Source of the DNA: CANLBN01 sp965230205
GTDB taxonomy: Bacteria > Pseudomonadota > Gammaproteobacteria > Pseudomonadales > Cellvibrionaceae
NCBI GenBank assembly: GCA_965230205.1
Contig: OZ245996.1
Coordinates: 2,294,001-2,358,000, forward strand
Direction: 5' to 3'
Length of the DNA: 64,000 nt
Part shown: piece after piece, positions 43,555-52,083 of the stretch
Layout of the letters: each line of letters opens with the position of its first letter
Position numbering within the stretch: position 1 is the first letter of the stretch
Made by a program: the position numbers and the translations under genes
Notes under the pieces: model-generated
The model's database searches: none
What the model was told of the DNA's origin: nothing
What the model saw: only the letters and a program-made list of their open reading frames with translations

Positions 43555-45066
43555 TTATACGGGATTTAAGTTTTTTGTGTGGTTCTGAAATAGCGACTTA
43601 ATCTTTGAACCAAATAGTGACAGCATCAGTAGAGCGAGTATTGCTAATGTAATTGGTCTTTCTAATAGGTAAGCTAGATTTCCACCGCTGATTTGATAAC
43701 TGTGCAATAAAGAATTTTCTGCCATGCTGCCTAATAAAATGCCAATCACTGCAGCAGGTACGGAATAATTATAGCGTCTGAATATCCACCCAATAATTGC
43801 AAAGACTAATACTGTTATTGGGCCAGAAATATTTCCTGTCAAGCCAAATGAACCAAATACAGCTAAGGCTAGTACCGATGGAATTAAATATTTCATCGGT
43901 ACTTTAACGACGCTGGCAAGCATAGGTAAAAATATTAATGCTAATCCCATTAGCAATATAACTTGACCAAAGTTCGCAAAAATAATAGCGTATACAATAT
44001 TGGTTTCCTCTCGAATGAATTGAGGTCCACCAGTAATATTATGCATCGCAAATGCCGCAAGCATTACGGCTGTTGCGCCACCGCCAGGAATACCTAAGGC
44101 CAGTAGCGTCGCCATTGAGCCTGCTTCAGAAGTGCTGTTAGCTGATTCTGATGCAATGACGCCTTTGGGATTACCCTTTCCAAAACTCTGGGGGTTTTTA
44201 TCTCGTCGTTTTGTTTCTACATAAGATAATAGATTAGAAACTGATGAGCCTACACCGGGTACTGCACCAACAAATACGCCGATAATGCTTCCTCGTATTA
44301 ATACAATAGGATGACGGAATGCCTGCAAAAAACCTTTTAGGATAAGTTTAATATTAACTTTACGTGCAGATTCACTATCAACTAAATAAGGCGTGTTGAC
44401 TAAGCGCAACAGTTCGGAAGCTGCAAACATTCCCATCATCGCTGGAATGACCGGAACGCCATCCAATAAATATTCATTGCCTAAGGTGCCCCTTAATATA
44501 CCGGTGTCACTAAAGCCGATGGTGCCAATTAATAAACCTACGAATCCCGCGATCAACCCTTTAAGCATATGGGCTCCACTAAGGCTGGCGATTAATGTCA
44601 TACCCCAAAGAATAACGGCGAATAGCTCTGCCGGGCCTAGTTTTAGTACCAGGCCTGAAATGGGTTTTATTAATGCGAATAAAATGAGATAGCCAATTAA
44701 TACGCCAAATGCAGAAGCCCCTAACGCAATGCCTAAGGCTTGGTTATGTTCGCCTCTACGAGCCATAGGATAGCCGTCGAAAGCTGTTGCTATTGCAGAC
44801 GATGTTCCAGGGATATTCATTAATATAGCGGGAACACCACTACCAAAGGATCCGCCTGTAAAAATGGCGGTCAGGAATAGCATGGCTTGCATAAAATCCA
44901 TGTAAAGTGTCATTGGCAAAAAAATTGCCATCGCCATGGATATTTGTAAACCAGGAATCGCACCAAAAACTAAACCAATTAAAATGCCAGGTATAACAAT
45001 TAGCCATGGTATCAGGTCTGATGATAATAACAGTAAGGCTTGTTCTACAGCGACAATATCAATCAT
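43555..45066 (-). CDS. tctA: tripartite tricarboxylate transporter, large permease TctA
   Basis: The 503-aa permease has the TctA signatures: IPGILIGLVFGAIPGLQISMAMAIFLPMTLYMDFMQAMLFLTAIFTGGSFGSGVPAILMNIPGTSSAIATAFDGYPMARRGEHNQALGIALGASAFG-like region (family core at residues 20-125) and a repeated copy GVFVGAVPGVGSSVSNLLSYVETKR around 265. About twelve membrane helices. It pairs with TctB and the periplasmic TctC to take up a carboxylate using an ion gradient. tctB lies 15 bp upstream. Confidence 0.93.
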   Translation of the reverse strand: MIDIVAVEQALLLLSSDLIPWLIVIPGILIGLVFGAIPGLQISMAMAIFLPMTLYMDFMQAMLFLTAIFTGGSFGSGVPAILMNIPGTSSAIATAFDGYPMARRGEHNQALGIALGASAFGVLIGYLILFALIKPISGLVLKLGPAELFAVILWGMTLIASLSGAHMLKGLIAGFVGLLIGTIGFSDTGILRGTLGNEYLLDGVPVIPAMMGMFAASELLRLVNTPYLVDSESARKVNIKLILKGFLQAFRHPIVLIRGSIIGVFVGAVPGVGSSVSNLLSYVETKRRDKNPQSFGKGNPKGVIASESANSTSEAGSMATLLALGIPGGGATAVMLAAFAMHNITGGPQFIREETNIVYAIIFANFGQVILLMGLALIFLPMLASVVKVPMKYLIPSVLALAVFGSFGLTGNISGPITVLVFAIIGWIFRRYNYSVPAAVIGILLGSMAENSLLHSYQISGGNLAYLLERPITLAILALLMLSLFGSKIKSLFQNHTKNLNPV

Positions 45067-45081
45067 TATTGTTCTCCTGAA

Positions 45082-45537
45082 TTAATAATCAGTAGGGAGT
45101 AGGGACATCGGCATGGGGTAAGGCAGCATATGAGAAAAAAATAATGCGGCTAGCATACCGAAGCATAAGCTATAACTTACAATCCAAAGCCATCGCGTCT
45201 CTCCCTGTAGCCATAAAAAAGTAGCGATAAACAATACCGTCGCTAAGTCAAAACCTAGCCATTCCAATGCAATAACGTACAACGCAAATACACCGATAAT
45301 TGGCCCGCTAATTTTAGTAGGCTCACGTTCTTCATGATCCGGGGTAACTCCTTGCTGCCATTGCTGTGCCAGTTCTAAAACACACATTACTAACGTTATT
45401 AACGCTATCGGTAAAATAAAAATGAGGTTTTCGGCTTGGCTTGAAGCAGACCATGCATCTAGCAAGTACCATAAAGTAAAGCTCGCAAGCCCTATAACAA
45501 CCAGTAAGTCAGCGAGTATTTTTTTATTAAATTCCAT
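45082..45537 (-). CDS. tctB: tripartite tricarboxylate transporter, small permease TctB
   Basis: A 151-aa protein with four hydrophobic helices (residues ~9-27, 38-58, 80-98 and 105-140) and a polar loop carrying WQQGVTPDHEEREP. Size, topology and position directly upstream of tctA identify it as the poorly conserved small subunit TctB. On the minus strand the order is tctC, tctB, tctA. Confidence 0.88.
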   Translation of the reverse strand: MEFNKKILADLLVVIGLASFTLWYLLDAWSASSQAENLIFILPIALITLVMCVLELAQQWQQGVTPDHEEREPTKISGPIIGVFALYVIALEWLGFDLATVLFIATFLWLQGETRWLWIVSYSLCFGMLAALFFSHMLPYPMPMSLLPTDY

Positions 45538-45606
45538 GCAGCACCCTATATACTCAGAACCTTTACGAATGAGTTATTATCAAAAACGGTATTTTTAGTA
45601 GTTTAA

Positions 45607-45658
45607 TAAAGAAAAAAGTGAGGTTATATATTGACTAGCCTTATCACTTTTTTCTTTA
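45607..45658 (-). terminator. hairpin downstream of tctC
   Basis: Perfect 15-bp arms TAAAGAAAAAAGTGA (45607-45621) / TCACTTTTTTCTTTA (45644-45658) with a 22-nt loop lie between the tctC stop and the tctB start. It likely attenuates transcription after tctC, so that the abundant binding protein is made in excess of the permease. Confidence 0.6.
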
Positions 45659-45677
45659 TCGGTGATTGTAGTGATAA

Positions 45678-46697
45678 CTAATTTTTCATTAAGTGGGAAT
45701 ATTTTTTGAAAATTTCAAAGTTTTGATTCATTAGTTCTGTTGATTTTTCAGGACCAACCCAGACTCCGCCGATTTCACTTCGGCGAAGAAATTTTTGTAC
45801 GTCTTTGCGTGCTAGTGTATTTTGCATAGCCATTGTTAATTTCTCAAAGCGTTCCGGATGCTTTTGTTTGAACTCTGTACTGACAGCAAAGCCTCGCATA
45901 GAGCCTGGTAAGATGGGTACAGTTGTTTTTAGAGGCTGTAGTGCTTCATTGACAGCAGGGGCATCCCACTTATCACTGCGTTCTTCACGGACTACCGCTA
46001 GAGGGCGTAAAAATTCGCGGACACCTTCACTGCCCTGTGCACTGATCACAATAAAGTCGACTTGTCCTCCAGCAACTGCAGAACGAGCTTTGCCACCACT
46101 GCTATAGGTGACTAAGGCAAGGTTTTCTTGGGGGATATTGTTAACGTCTAATAATAGTCGCACCATTAAATGGCCAGCAGAGCCTTGTACTACTGAAGCG
46201 CGAACGGCTTTGGGTTCGTTACGAATCTTAGTCAGTAATTGTTCCAAGCTTGTAAATTCCGTGTCTTTATTAACGGCAATTAAATCAAAGTCAAACCACT
46301 GAAAATTAATATAGGTGAAGTCATCAATGGTATAACCTGCATTGCCTTTCAAAATCGTATTGGCTAGATAGGGTGCAAACGCAGATGAAAAAACAGTATA
46401 ACCATCACCCGGGCGATTAAGTATATAGTTAGCAGCAATCTGTGTGCCGGCCCCTTTTTTGTTAACGACTTTAATGGGCTCACCTAACTCATCTCCAATG
46501 AATGAAGACATGGAGCGTGTCATGCGATCTGCGCTGCCGCCTACGCCAAAACCAACAACAAAATTAATAGGTTTGTTAGGGTAATTATCGTCTGCTATTA
46601 CTTTAATGCTTGTCAGTAAGCTGATGGCAATAATAATTGCTATTGCTGCAGGTATGTATTTATCGGGGATAAACATATTGGTATTTTTTAATATCAT
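45678..46697 (-). CDS. tctC: tripartite tricarboxylate transporter, binding protein TctC (Bug family)
   Basis: Signal sequence AAIAIIIAISLLTSIKVIADD precedes the mature Bug-fold receptor: YPNKPINFVVGFGVGGSADRMTRSM is the characteristic ligand-binding start (with VGFGxGGSxD), followed by IKVVNKKGAGTQIAANYILN and PGDGYTVFSS. It binds the substrate in the periplasm and hands it to TctAB. The substrate (citrate, tricarballylate or another carboxylate) is not predictable. Divergent from tctD across 116 bp. Confidence 0.92.
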   Translation of the reverse strand: MILKNTNMFIPDKYIPAAIAIIIAISLLTSIKVIADDNYPNKPINFVVGFGVGGSADRMTRSMSSFIGDELGEPIKVVNKKGAGTQIAANYILNRPGDGYTVFSSAFAPYLANTILKGNAGYTIDDFTYINFQWFDFDLIAVNKDTEFTSLEQLLTKIRNEPKAVRASVVQGSAGHLMVRLLLDVNNIPQENLALVTYSSGGKARSAVAGGQVDFIVISAQGSEGVREFLRPLAVVREERSDKWDAPAVNEALQPLKTTVPILPGSMRGFAVSTEFKQKHPERFEKLTMAMQNTLARKDVQKFLRRSEIGGVWVGPEKSTELMNQNFEIFKKYSHLMKN

Positions 46698-46714
46698 AAT
46701 TTGTTCTCATCTAT

Positions 46715-46743
46715 TATAGTTTTATGGAGAAGTTCAAACTATA
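46715..46743. promoter_or_regulatory. inverted repeat in the tctC-tctD divergent region
   Basis: TATAGTTT (46715-46722) and AAACTATA (46736-46743) form a perfect 8-bp inverted repeat with a 13-bp spacer, 18 bp from the tctC start. It is a plausible binding site for the response regulator TctD, by position only. Confidence 0.4.
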
Positions 46744-46813
46744 AAGGTCTAATCTGTCACAAACCTTGCAGGATGGCATAAAATTCAACCATGGTTTTTA
46801 TTGAGGATAGTAA

Positions 46814-47482
46814 GTGCGTATTTTGATTTTAGAGGATAACCTGACATTGGCCAATGGCCTGAAGTCTGCTTTAGAGCAAGCCGGGTATGCTGTTGATTTA
46901 CTACATGATGGTCAACAGGGGGCTAACTTGCTCAAGTGTCAGGCTTATGACCTTTTGTTATTAGATTTAGGTTTGCCCAGTATTGATGGTATTGATTTGC
47001 TGCGGCAATTACGCCGAACGAATAATACGCTACCTGTTCTTATCATTTCGGCGCGAGATCAGCTTGATCATCGGATTGAAGGTTTGGATGTTGGGGCGGA
47101 TGATTATATTTGTAAACCTTTTGAGTTGGACGAAGTGGTTGCAAGAACTCGAGCATTACTGCGGCGAAGTACACAACAAGCTGAGCCGATAATTCACCAT
47201 GGCCGATTAGCCTTTGCTACCGTCAATCGCCATTTGACGTTGAATGGTAGTGATGTTGAGTTACATCGGCGGGAATTAAGTGTTTTGGAATATATATTGA
47301 CTCATCCAGGAAGAGTGATTAGTAAGGAACAAATAGCTGAACATATCAGCTCTTTTGATGATGATATTAATCCTGTCGCTATAGAGACCTACATTTCAAG
47401 GTTGCGTAAAAAGTTGGGTGAGGATTTAAATTTAAAAACAGTGAGAGGCCTTGGCTATTTGTTAGAGTTAAATAATGATTAA
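46814..47482 (+). CDS. tctD: OmpR-family response regulator TctD
   Basis: The receiver domain (residues 1-115) has the acidic pair in LEDN, the phosphorylated Asp in YDLLLLDLGLPSIDG, ISARDQ and the lysine in YICKPF. The C-terminal winged helix carries RRELSVLEYILTHPGRVISKEQIAEHIS and INPVAIETYISRLRKKLGEDLNLKTVRGLGYLLE. A GTG start at 46814 with GAGG 7 nt upstream fits. Its position beside tctE and divergent to tctCBA marks it as the regulator of the uptake system. It overlaps tctE by 8 bp. Confidence 0.93.
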   Translation: MRILILEDNLTLANGLKSALEQAGYAVDLLHDGQQGANLLKCQAYDLLLLDLGLPSIDGIDLLRQLRRTNNTLPVLIISARDQLDHRIEGLDVGADDYICKPFELDEVVARTRALLRRSTQQAEPIIHHGRLAFATVNRHLTLNGSDVELHRRELSVLEYILTHPGRVISKEQIAEHISSFDDDINPVAIETYISRLRKKLGEDLNLKTVRGLGYLLELNND

Positions 47483-48911
47483 AGATATTCCTTCCATTCG
47501 CTCTCAGTTGATATTACGACTGACTATTCCATTAACCGCGCTCAGTTTAATTGCTTTATTGGCGACCTCAATCATATTAACTGATAAAGCGAATCAGGTT
47601 TTTGACAGGAATCTATTAGGTGCAGCACGCAGTATTGAGCAACGTTTAGGGGTGCGCAAAGGCGAGGTTTACTTAAATATGCCTTATTTCACTCTGGATA
47701 TCATGGAGTCTGCAGGCGAAGAAAAAGTCTTCTATCGTGTTGAACGTGGCGATGGAGAATTATTAGCAGGCTTTAAGGGTCTACCTTTTCCGGATAAAAA
47801 ACTCAGTAGGGGAAATAAAGGCAATAAGGGAAATGAAAATAGTGATTCTGCTCCTGTTTTTTATAGTACAAATTTTGCGGGTAATAAACTGCGTGCAGTC
47901 TATTTAAAAGTTAAAAGGAGTGGTTTTGGCGATAGCTATGTTCATATCAATACAGCAGAATCCCTTCATAGCCGTGATGCTTTTTCAGATGAAATTTTAT
48001 TTGTTCTGGCTATTGTAACCTTGCTGAGTGCAACACTTTCAATCATTGCGGCAGTGTTAGCAGTTAACCAAGGTTTGTCTCCATTACGACGTATTCGTCA
48101 ATCAATTCTTGGACGTTCTGCTCATGATCTGGCTCCACTCGATGAGCAAGTTCCAAAAGAGGTGGCAACGCTGGTTTCTAGTATTAATCAGCTGATCAGC
48201 CGAGTCAGAGAGAATATTGAACATATTCAACGTTTTAACTCTGATGTGTCGCACCAGTTGCGTACGCCATTAGCAGAAATGAAAACGCTCGCTGAATTAG
48301 CCCAGAAAAAATCTGATCCACAGGAAGTGCAATCATCGCTCAAGACCATTGAACAACGTACAGACTTTCTTGTTCGAACAACTCAGCAATTGCTTAATTA
48401 TGCAAAAACCAATCGTAGCTTATTGGATAATCGACACTTGGAGAGAGTGGGTTTAATTTCTTTTTGTCGAAAAATAGCAATAGAATTAGCCCCCAACATT
48501 TATCAACAAGGACATGAGTTGGAATTTATTCCCGAGCAAGCTACGGGTAATGAGGATGATGTTTTTATTCAAGGTGATCCGATTATGTTGGCAGGTTTAC
48601 TGACTAACCTTATAGAAAATTCTGTGCTTTATGCGACGAATAGTGAAAGCAGCGACCGTGGAACCATTATTATTCGATCCGGTATGAGAGATAACCAGGC
48701 AATCATCGAGGTAGAAGATCAAGGGCCAGGTATACCAGAGTGCCACTTGGATGATGTTACCCAGCGCTTCTATCGCATTGATCAACAACAGTCAGGTAGC
48801 GGCTTGGGGCTGGCGATTGTGCAGCAAATCAGTGAATTTCATCAAGCGACAATGCAACTTACGAATGTTCAGCCCCATGGTTTGCGAGTGACAATAAGCT
48901 TTAAGTTTTAA
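47475..48911 (+). CDS. tctE: sensor histidine kinase TctE
   Basis: Topology: helix at residues ~10-32, periplasmic domain to ~165, second helix (FVLAIVTLLSATLSIIAAVLAV), HAMP-like linker, then HisKA with the phospho-acceptor SDVSHQLRTPLAEM, and the ATPase domain with NLIENSVLYA (N box), VEDQGPGIP (G1), and GSGLGLAIV (G2). A low-complexity insert (GNKGNKGNENSD) lies in the periplasmic domain. It should sense the carboxylate and phosphorylate TctD. 478 aa is normal. Overlap with tctD implies coupled translation. Confidence 0.92.
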   Translation: MIKDIPSIRSQLILRLTIPLTALSLIALLATSIILTDKANQVFDRNLLGAARSIEQRLGVRKGEVYLNMPYFTLDIMESAGEEKVFYRVERGDGELLAGFKGLPFPDKKLSRGNKGNKGNENSDSAPVFYSTNFAGNKLRAVYLKVKRSGFGDSYVHINTAESLHSRDAFSDEILFVLAIVTLLSATLSIIAAVLAVNQGLSPLRRIRQSILGRSAHDLAPLDEQVPKEVATLVSSINQLISRVRENIEHIQRFNSDVSHQLRTPLAEMKTLAELAQKKSDPQEVQSSLKTIEQRTDFLVRTTQQLLNYAKTNRSLLDNRHLERVGLISFCRKIAIELAPNIYQQGHELEFIPEQATGNEDDVFIQGDPIMLAGLLTNLIENSVLYATNSESSDRGTIIIRSGMRDNQAIIEVEDQGPGIPECHLDDVTQRFYRIDQQQSGSGLGLAIVQQISEFHQATMQLTNVQPHGLRVTISFKF

Positions 48912-48933
48912 AGTATAGTGAGCAAGCCCGGGA

Positions 48934-49437
48934 TTAGTCTAGAATCACAATTGCATCAACTTCAAACAACATGCCATCCAAGGCAAGGCGAGGAACGGGG
49001 ACCAATGTTTGTGCAGGTAAGGTATCTCCGAATAATAATTTAACTTGTTTTGTCATTTCTTCAAGCATTGTTTGATCATAGTTAACAACATAGGTTGTAA
49101 TTTTAGTTACCTGATTTGGGTGAGCTTTTAAAGACTGAAGCACAATATTAAGGTTTTTATAGGCTTGCCTTACTTGATCTGAAAAGTCTGTAGATAAGGC
49201 ACCAGTCGAATCTTCTCCTCCTTGCCCAGCAATATAAGCAATTTCAGAACCTCCTTTGGCAACCACTGCATGGCTATAACCATTAGGTGCTGGATCATAA
49301 AGGGCTGTGGGGTTGACGGTTTTTAATTGTAAGGCGTGGGCAGGATGTGCAGTCATGGATAGTCTCCCAATAAAAATAATATGCAGTAATAAAAATGTTA
49401 GTGCTGAAAGATTGTATTTTTTCATTGTGAATTTCAA
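48934..49437 (-). CDS. exported RidA-family protein
   Basis: The C-terminal ~125 residues match the RidA/YjgF fold: GYSHAVVAKGGSEIAYIAGQGGEDSTG, SDQVRQAYKNLNIVLQSLKAHPNQVTKITTYVVNYDQ and PAQTLVPVPRLALDGMLFEVDAIVI (with the Arg in VPVPRLALDG where RidA binds imines). Unusually, a signal peptide precedes it (SALTFLLLHIIFIGRLSMTAHPAHA-L), so it would act outside the cytoplasm. The gene follows the ECF41 sigma gene by 8 bp and is last in that operon. ATG 49425 is an alternative start. Confidence 0.83.
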   Translation of the reverse strand: MKFTMKKYNLSALTFLLLHIIFIGRLSMTAHPAHALQLKTVNPTALYDPAPNGYSHAVVAKGGSEIAYIAGQGGEDSTGALSTDFSDQVRQAYKNLNIVLQSLKAHPNQVTKITTYVVNYDQTMLEEMTKQVKLLFGDTLPAQTLVPVPRLALDGMLFEVDAIVILD

Positions 49438-49444
49438 TGTTGGT

Positions 49445-50335
49445 TTAATGAATTGATGAAATCGTATTTAGATGCTTAATTTTTTCAGGGTTTCGTAGAA
49501 TAAAAATATGGGTTACTTTATCCTGATCATCATAAGCAAATGATACGGTCGCTGTTATCGTCTCTTGTTCTTGAATATTAAGCCCTTGTTGTTGGTTAAT
49601 ATGAATTCTATTCCAGTAATAACCAGCCCAATAGTTTTTAAGGCGCTTCGTCATAAAATGAATAACCGCTTCTTTTCCTTCTATAGGTTCTAATATTGTG
49701 GGTACTTTGCCTCCGCCATCTGCGCTGAGTGTAATATCATTTGAAAGAAGGTCTTTTAACCGGGAAATTTCGCCTTCAGTAATAGCTAATTGAAATGCAT
49801 CAATAAACTGTTCTTGCTTTTCTAGTGGAGTAGTATGTCGAATATTAGTTTTGCCGATGTTGGCTTTAGCCCTCGATACTAATTTTCTACAATTAGCTTC
49901 TTCAAGTTGAAGAGTATGTGCAATTTCTTTATAACTGACATTGAAAATTTCATAAAGTAGATAAGCTGCACGCTCCTTTGGTGAGAGCCGTTCCAGCATT
50001 AATAAGAAAGCAGTACTAAGAGAGTTGGAAAGTTCAGCGTCATGTAAGGTATCGTGTTCAATGGGGGTGTGAATGGGTTCGGGTAACCATGCACCCACGT
50101 AATTAACTCTGGAGTAGTGGGCCGAACGAAGTTGATCGATACAATATCGAGTGCAGACAGTGACTAACCATGATTCAGGTGTTTGAATATTTTCTCTCCT
50201 TGCATTTGTCCATTTAATAAAGGTTTCTTGTATAGCATCTTCTGCGTCGCTCAATGACCCAAGAATACGATAGGCTAGCCCTAATAATTTAGGGCGTGAT
50301 GCTTCGAAGATATTTATGTTGTTTTGATCTAACAC
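49445..50335 (-). CDS. ECF41-family RNA polymerase sigma factor with SnoaL-like C-terminus
   Basis: Sigma region 2 (LGLAYRILGSLSDAEDAIQETFIKW) and region 4 (LSPKERAAYLLYEIFNVSYKEIAHTLQLEEANCRKLVSRAKANI) are clear. Between them is the linker signature WLPEP, and the C-terminal SnoaL-like domain has DGGGKVP. Both are marks of ECF41, in which the C-terminal extension regulates activity instead of an anti-sigma factor. Neighbours fit the family: an AhpD-like gene upstream and a consensus ECF41 promoter. GTG 50335 has AGGA 7 nt upstream, just after the ahpD-like stop; GTG 50359 would overlap that gene by 23 bp. Confidence 0.88.
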   Translation of the reverse strand: MLDQNNINIFEASRPKLLGLAYRILGSLSDAEDAIQETFIKWTNARRENIQTPESWLVTVCTRYCIDQLRSAHYSRVNYVGAWLPEPIHTPIEHDTLHDAELSNSLSTAFLLMLERLSPKERAAYLLYEIFNVSYKEIAHTLQLEEANCRKLVSRAKANIGKTNIRHTTPLEKQEQFIDAFQLAITEGEISRLKDLLSNDITLSADGGGKVPTILEPIEGKEAVIHFMTKRLKNYWAGYYWNRIHINQQQGLNIQEQETITATVSFAYDDQDKVTHIFILRNPEKIKHLNTISSIH

Positions 50336-50336
50336 A

Positions 50337-50768
50337 TTAATGTCCTGAAATTTGTACACGATTCCATAAATTAATCATGGCTATGTTGGCGGTAAGAAGG
50401 CTGATTTCTGTATCGCTGAAATAATTTCTTAACGTTTCTCTTAGTGAGGCTAGATCTGCCTTTGGGTTCAGTTCAGTTAAAGCTTCGACCCAGGCAAAAG
50501 CCGCCTTTTCACGAAGGCTGAATACATTAACTTGATCCCACACGATAAGTTTGTCTAAGCGCTCATTGCTTTCACCGTCTTCTCGTGCTTCTCGAGTATG
50601 CATTTCAACACAGTAGCCACAACGATTTATTTGTGAGGCTCGTAACAATAGTAAATGATAAAGGGTGCGGTCAAGCTCATAGCTGTCAATCACAGTGTGG
50701 ATTTTTGCCAACGCTTGTAAGACGTCGGGTATATGCTGTTGATATTGGATTGCTTGTTGTTTGTCCAT
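50337..50768 (-). CDS. carboxymuconolactone decarboxylase/AhpD-like protein
   Basis: The 143-aa protein has the AhpD-type active site NRCGYCVEMHTREARE (C-x2-C-x3-H) in an all-helical fold, typical of alkylhydroperoxidase D-like proteins in the CMD family. Such proteins are the commonest target genes of ECF41 sigma factors, and here the gene leads the operon with the sigma gene directly after it. The role is probably peroxide or electrophile detoxification (family inference). The start has AGAGG 4 nt upstream. Confidence 0.88.
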   Translation of the reverse strand: MDKQQAIQYQQHIPDVLQALAKIHTVIDSYELDRTLYHLLLLRASQINRCGYCVEMHTREAREDGESNERLDKLIVWDQVNVFSLREKAAFAWVEALTELNPKADLASLRETLRNYFSDTEISLLTANIAMINLWNRVQISGH

Positions 50769-50808
50769 AAATCCTCTTTACAATAAGTAGTTTCAGTTTC
50801 TTGATAAA

Positions 50809-50835
50809 GACGAATGAAGGGGCTTGTTTGTGACA
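50809..50835 (-). promoter_or_regulatory. ECF41-type promoter of the ahpD-like/ECF41/ridA operon
   Basis: On the minus strand TGTCACA (50835-50829) is followed after exactly 16 bp by CGTC (50812-50809). This is the reported ECF41 consensus TGTCACA-N16-CGTC with no mismatch, 41 bp upstream of the ahpD-like start, which indicates that the sigma factor drives its own operon. Confidence 0.8.
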
Positions 50836-50966
50836 TTTGGATATATCAAAAATGCATTTAATGAATAAAATTATTAAGGAGAATAAGAGCTATTTTTTGA
50901 TGATAATAATAGCCTTTATATATGCCATTCTGATTGTTGATTCATCCTAAATCTGCGCTATTCTTA

Positions 50967-50984
50967 ATACGACTAAAGTCGTAT
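50967..50984. promoter_or_regulatory. 18-bp palindrome upstream of the DUF1127-like gene
   Basis: ATACGAC-TAAA-GTCGTAT, 7-bp perfect arms, ends 19 bp before the ATG at 51004. The symmetry and spacing suggest a dimeric regulator's site in the promoter; I cannot name the protein. Confidence 0.5.
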
Positions 50985-51003
50985 ATGTGTGGGTGAAATT
51001 GAT

Positions 51004-51276
51004 ATGAGAAGCATCGTTGAAATATTGGCGGATAACCTGTGTAGCAATATGGAAACTGTCGCTGAGAATACAGCAGCGAGAGAATTATCAGAGTTGTCAG
51101 ACCAAAAGTTAAGGAAGATTGGGGTTGTTCGTCAACGATCTGATCAAGGTGCTGAGATATATTTCTGGCGAGAATCTAAAGTTGAATTAACAACGATAGA
51201 CCAACAAAACTTATTAAACAGAACTAAGAGGCAAAGTTTGGCAACATCACATGCTAAAACTTTCTTCACCGCTTAG
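51004..51276 (+). CDS. small DUF1127-like protein
   Basis: The 90-aa product contains RELSELSDQKLRKIGVVRQR, close to the DUF1127/YjiS core (R-x-L-x-x-L-x-D-x-x-L-x-D-I-G-L-x-R), here in the middle of the protein rather than at the end, and followed by ~40 polar residues. DUF1127 proteins are small, Arg-rich and in some bacteria bind RNA; this one is less basic. ATG 51004 is preferred over GTG 50989, though no strong RBS is seen. It is convergent with rnfE and preceded by an 18-bp palindrome. Confidence 0.6.
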   Translation: MRSIVEILADNLCSNMETVAENTAARELSELSDQKLRKIGVVRQRSDQGAEIYFWRESKVELTTIDQQNLLNRTKRQSLATSHAKTFFTA

Positions 51277-51306
51277 AATAACCCTAGATCCATCGATGTC
51301 TAAAAG

Positions 51307-52077
51307 CTAGTTGATTACTCCAGTCGTTCTAACGCGCTTGGCGCCTTTGACAATCTCTTTTGGTTGAGCGGCTAATCGTCTTTTTTCTATATGGCTATCA
51401 ATAGCATTTTTTATGGCAATTAAAAAGCCAGTCACTAAGAATGCGCCGGGCGGTAGGATAGCAATCAGGAATCCTGGGTAATTCTCACCGAGAATATTGA
51501 GTTTCCAGTCTCGTGCACCTTCTCCAAATAAAAGTTGCATATCGGCAAATAGAGTCCCTGCACCGAGTATTTCGCGAATAGCACCGATAGTGACAAGCAC
51601 GACTAAAAAGCCCAGCCCCATCATAAAACCATCAATAGCGGATGGGATAATTTTATTTTTGCAGGCAAAGGCATCCGCTCTACCTAAAATGGCACAATTG
51701 GTCACGATAAGTGGAATAAAAATACCCAGAATTTGGTAAAGCTCATAGGTATAAGCACGCATTAATAATTCTGTACACGTTGTGAATGAAGCGATAATCA
51801 TCACAAAAGCAGGTAATTTGACAGCATCGCTTACAATATTGCGAATAATAGAAACGGCGATATTAGAACCGATCAGTACTACTAATGTCGCCAACCCTAA
51901 ACCTAAGGCATTAACGACAGTCCCGCTAACGGCTAATAGCGGACATAATCCCAATAGTTGGACGAGCGCAGGATTATTTGTCCACAAGCCATTCTTGGTG
52001 AGTTCACCATAATTAACCGTTGATTCTCTCGAGGGCTCAGAGCTTGTGTCGGTAATAGTGTCTGCTACTTCGGTCAT
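51307..52077 (-). CDS. rnfE: electron transport complex subunit RnfE
   Basis: Membrane subunit of the Rnf ion-translocating NADH:ferredoxin complex. Six helices with NPALVQLLGLCPLLAVSG, FTTCTELLMRAYTYELYQILGIFIPLIVTNCAILGRADAFA and FMMGLGFLVVLVTIGAIREILG are conserved family features. About 25 extra residues precede the core, and a basic tail (KGAKRVRTTG) follows. Last gene of rnfABCDGE, 6 bp after rnfG. Confidence 0.93.
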   Translation of the reverse strand: MTEVADTITDTSSEPSRESTVNYGELTKNGLWTNNPALVQLLGLCPLLAVSGTVVNALGLGLATLVVLIGSNIAVSIIRNIVSDAVKLPAFVMIIASFTTCTELLMRAYTYELYQILGIFIPLIVTNCAILGRADAFACKNKIIPSAIDGFMMGLGFLVVLVTIGAIREILGAGTLFADMQLLFGEGARDWKLNILGENYPGFLIAILPPGAFLVTGFLIAIKNAIDSHIEKRRLAAQPKEIVKGAKRVRTTGVIN

Positions 52078-52083
52078 AAGTCT

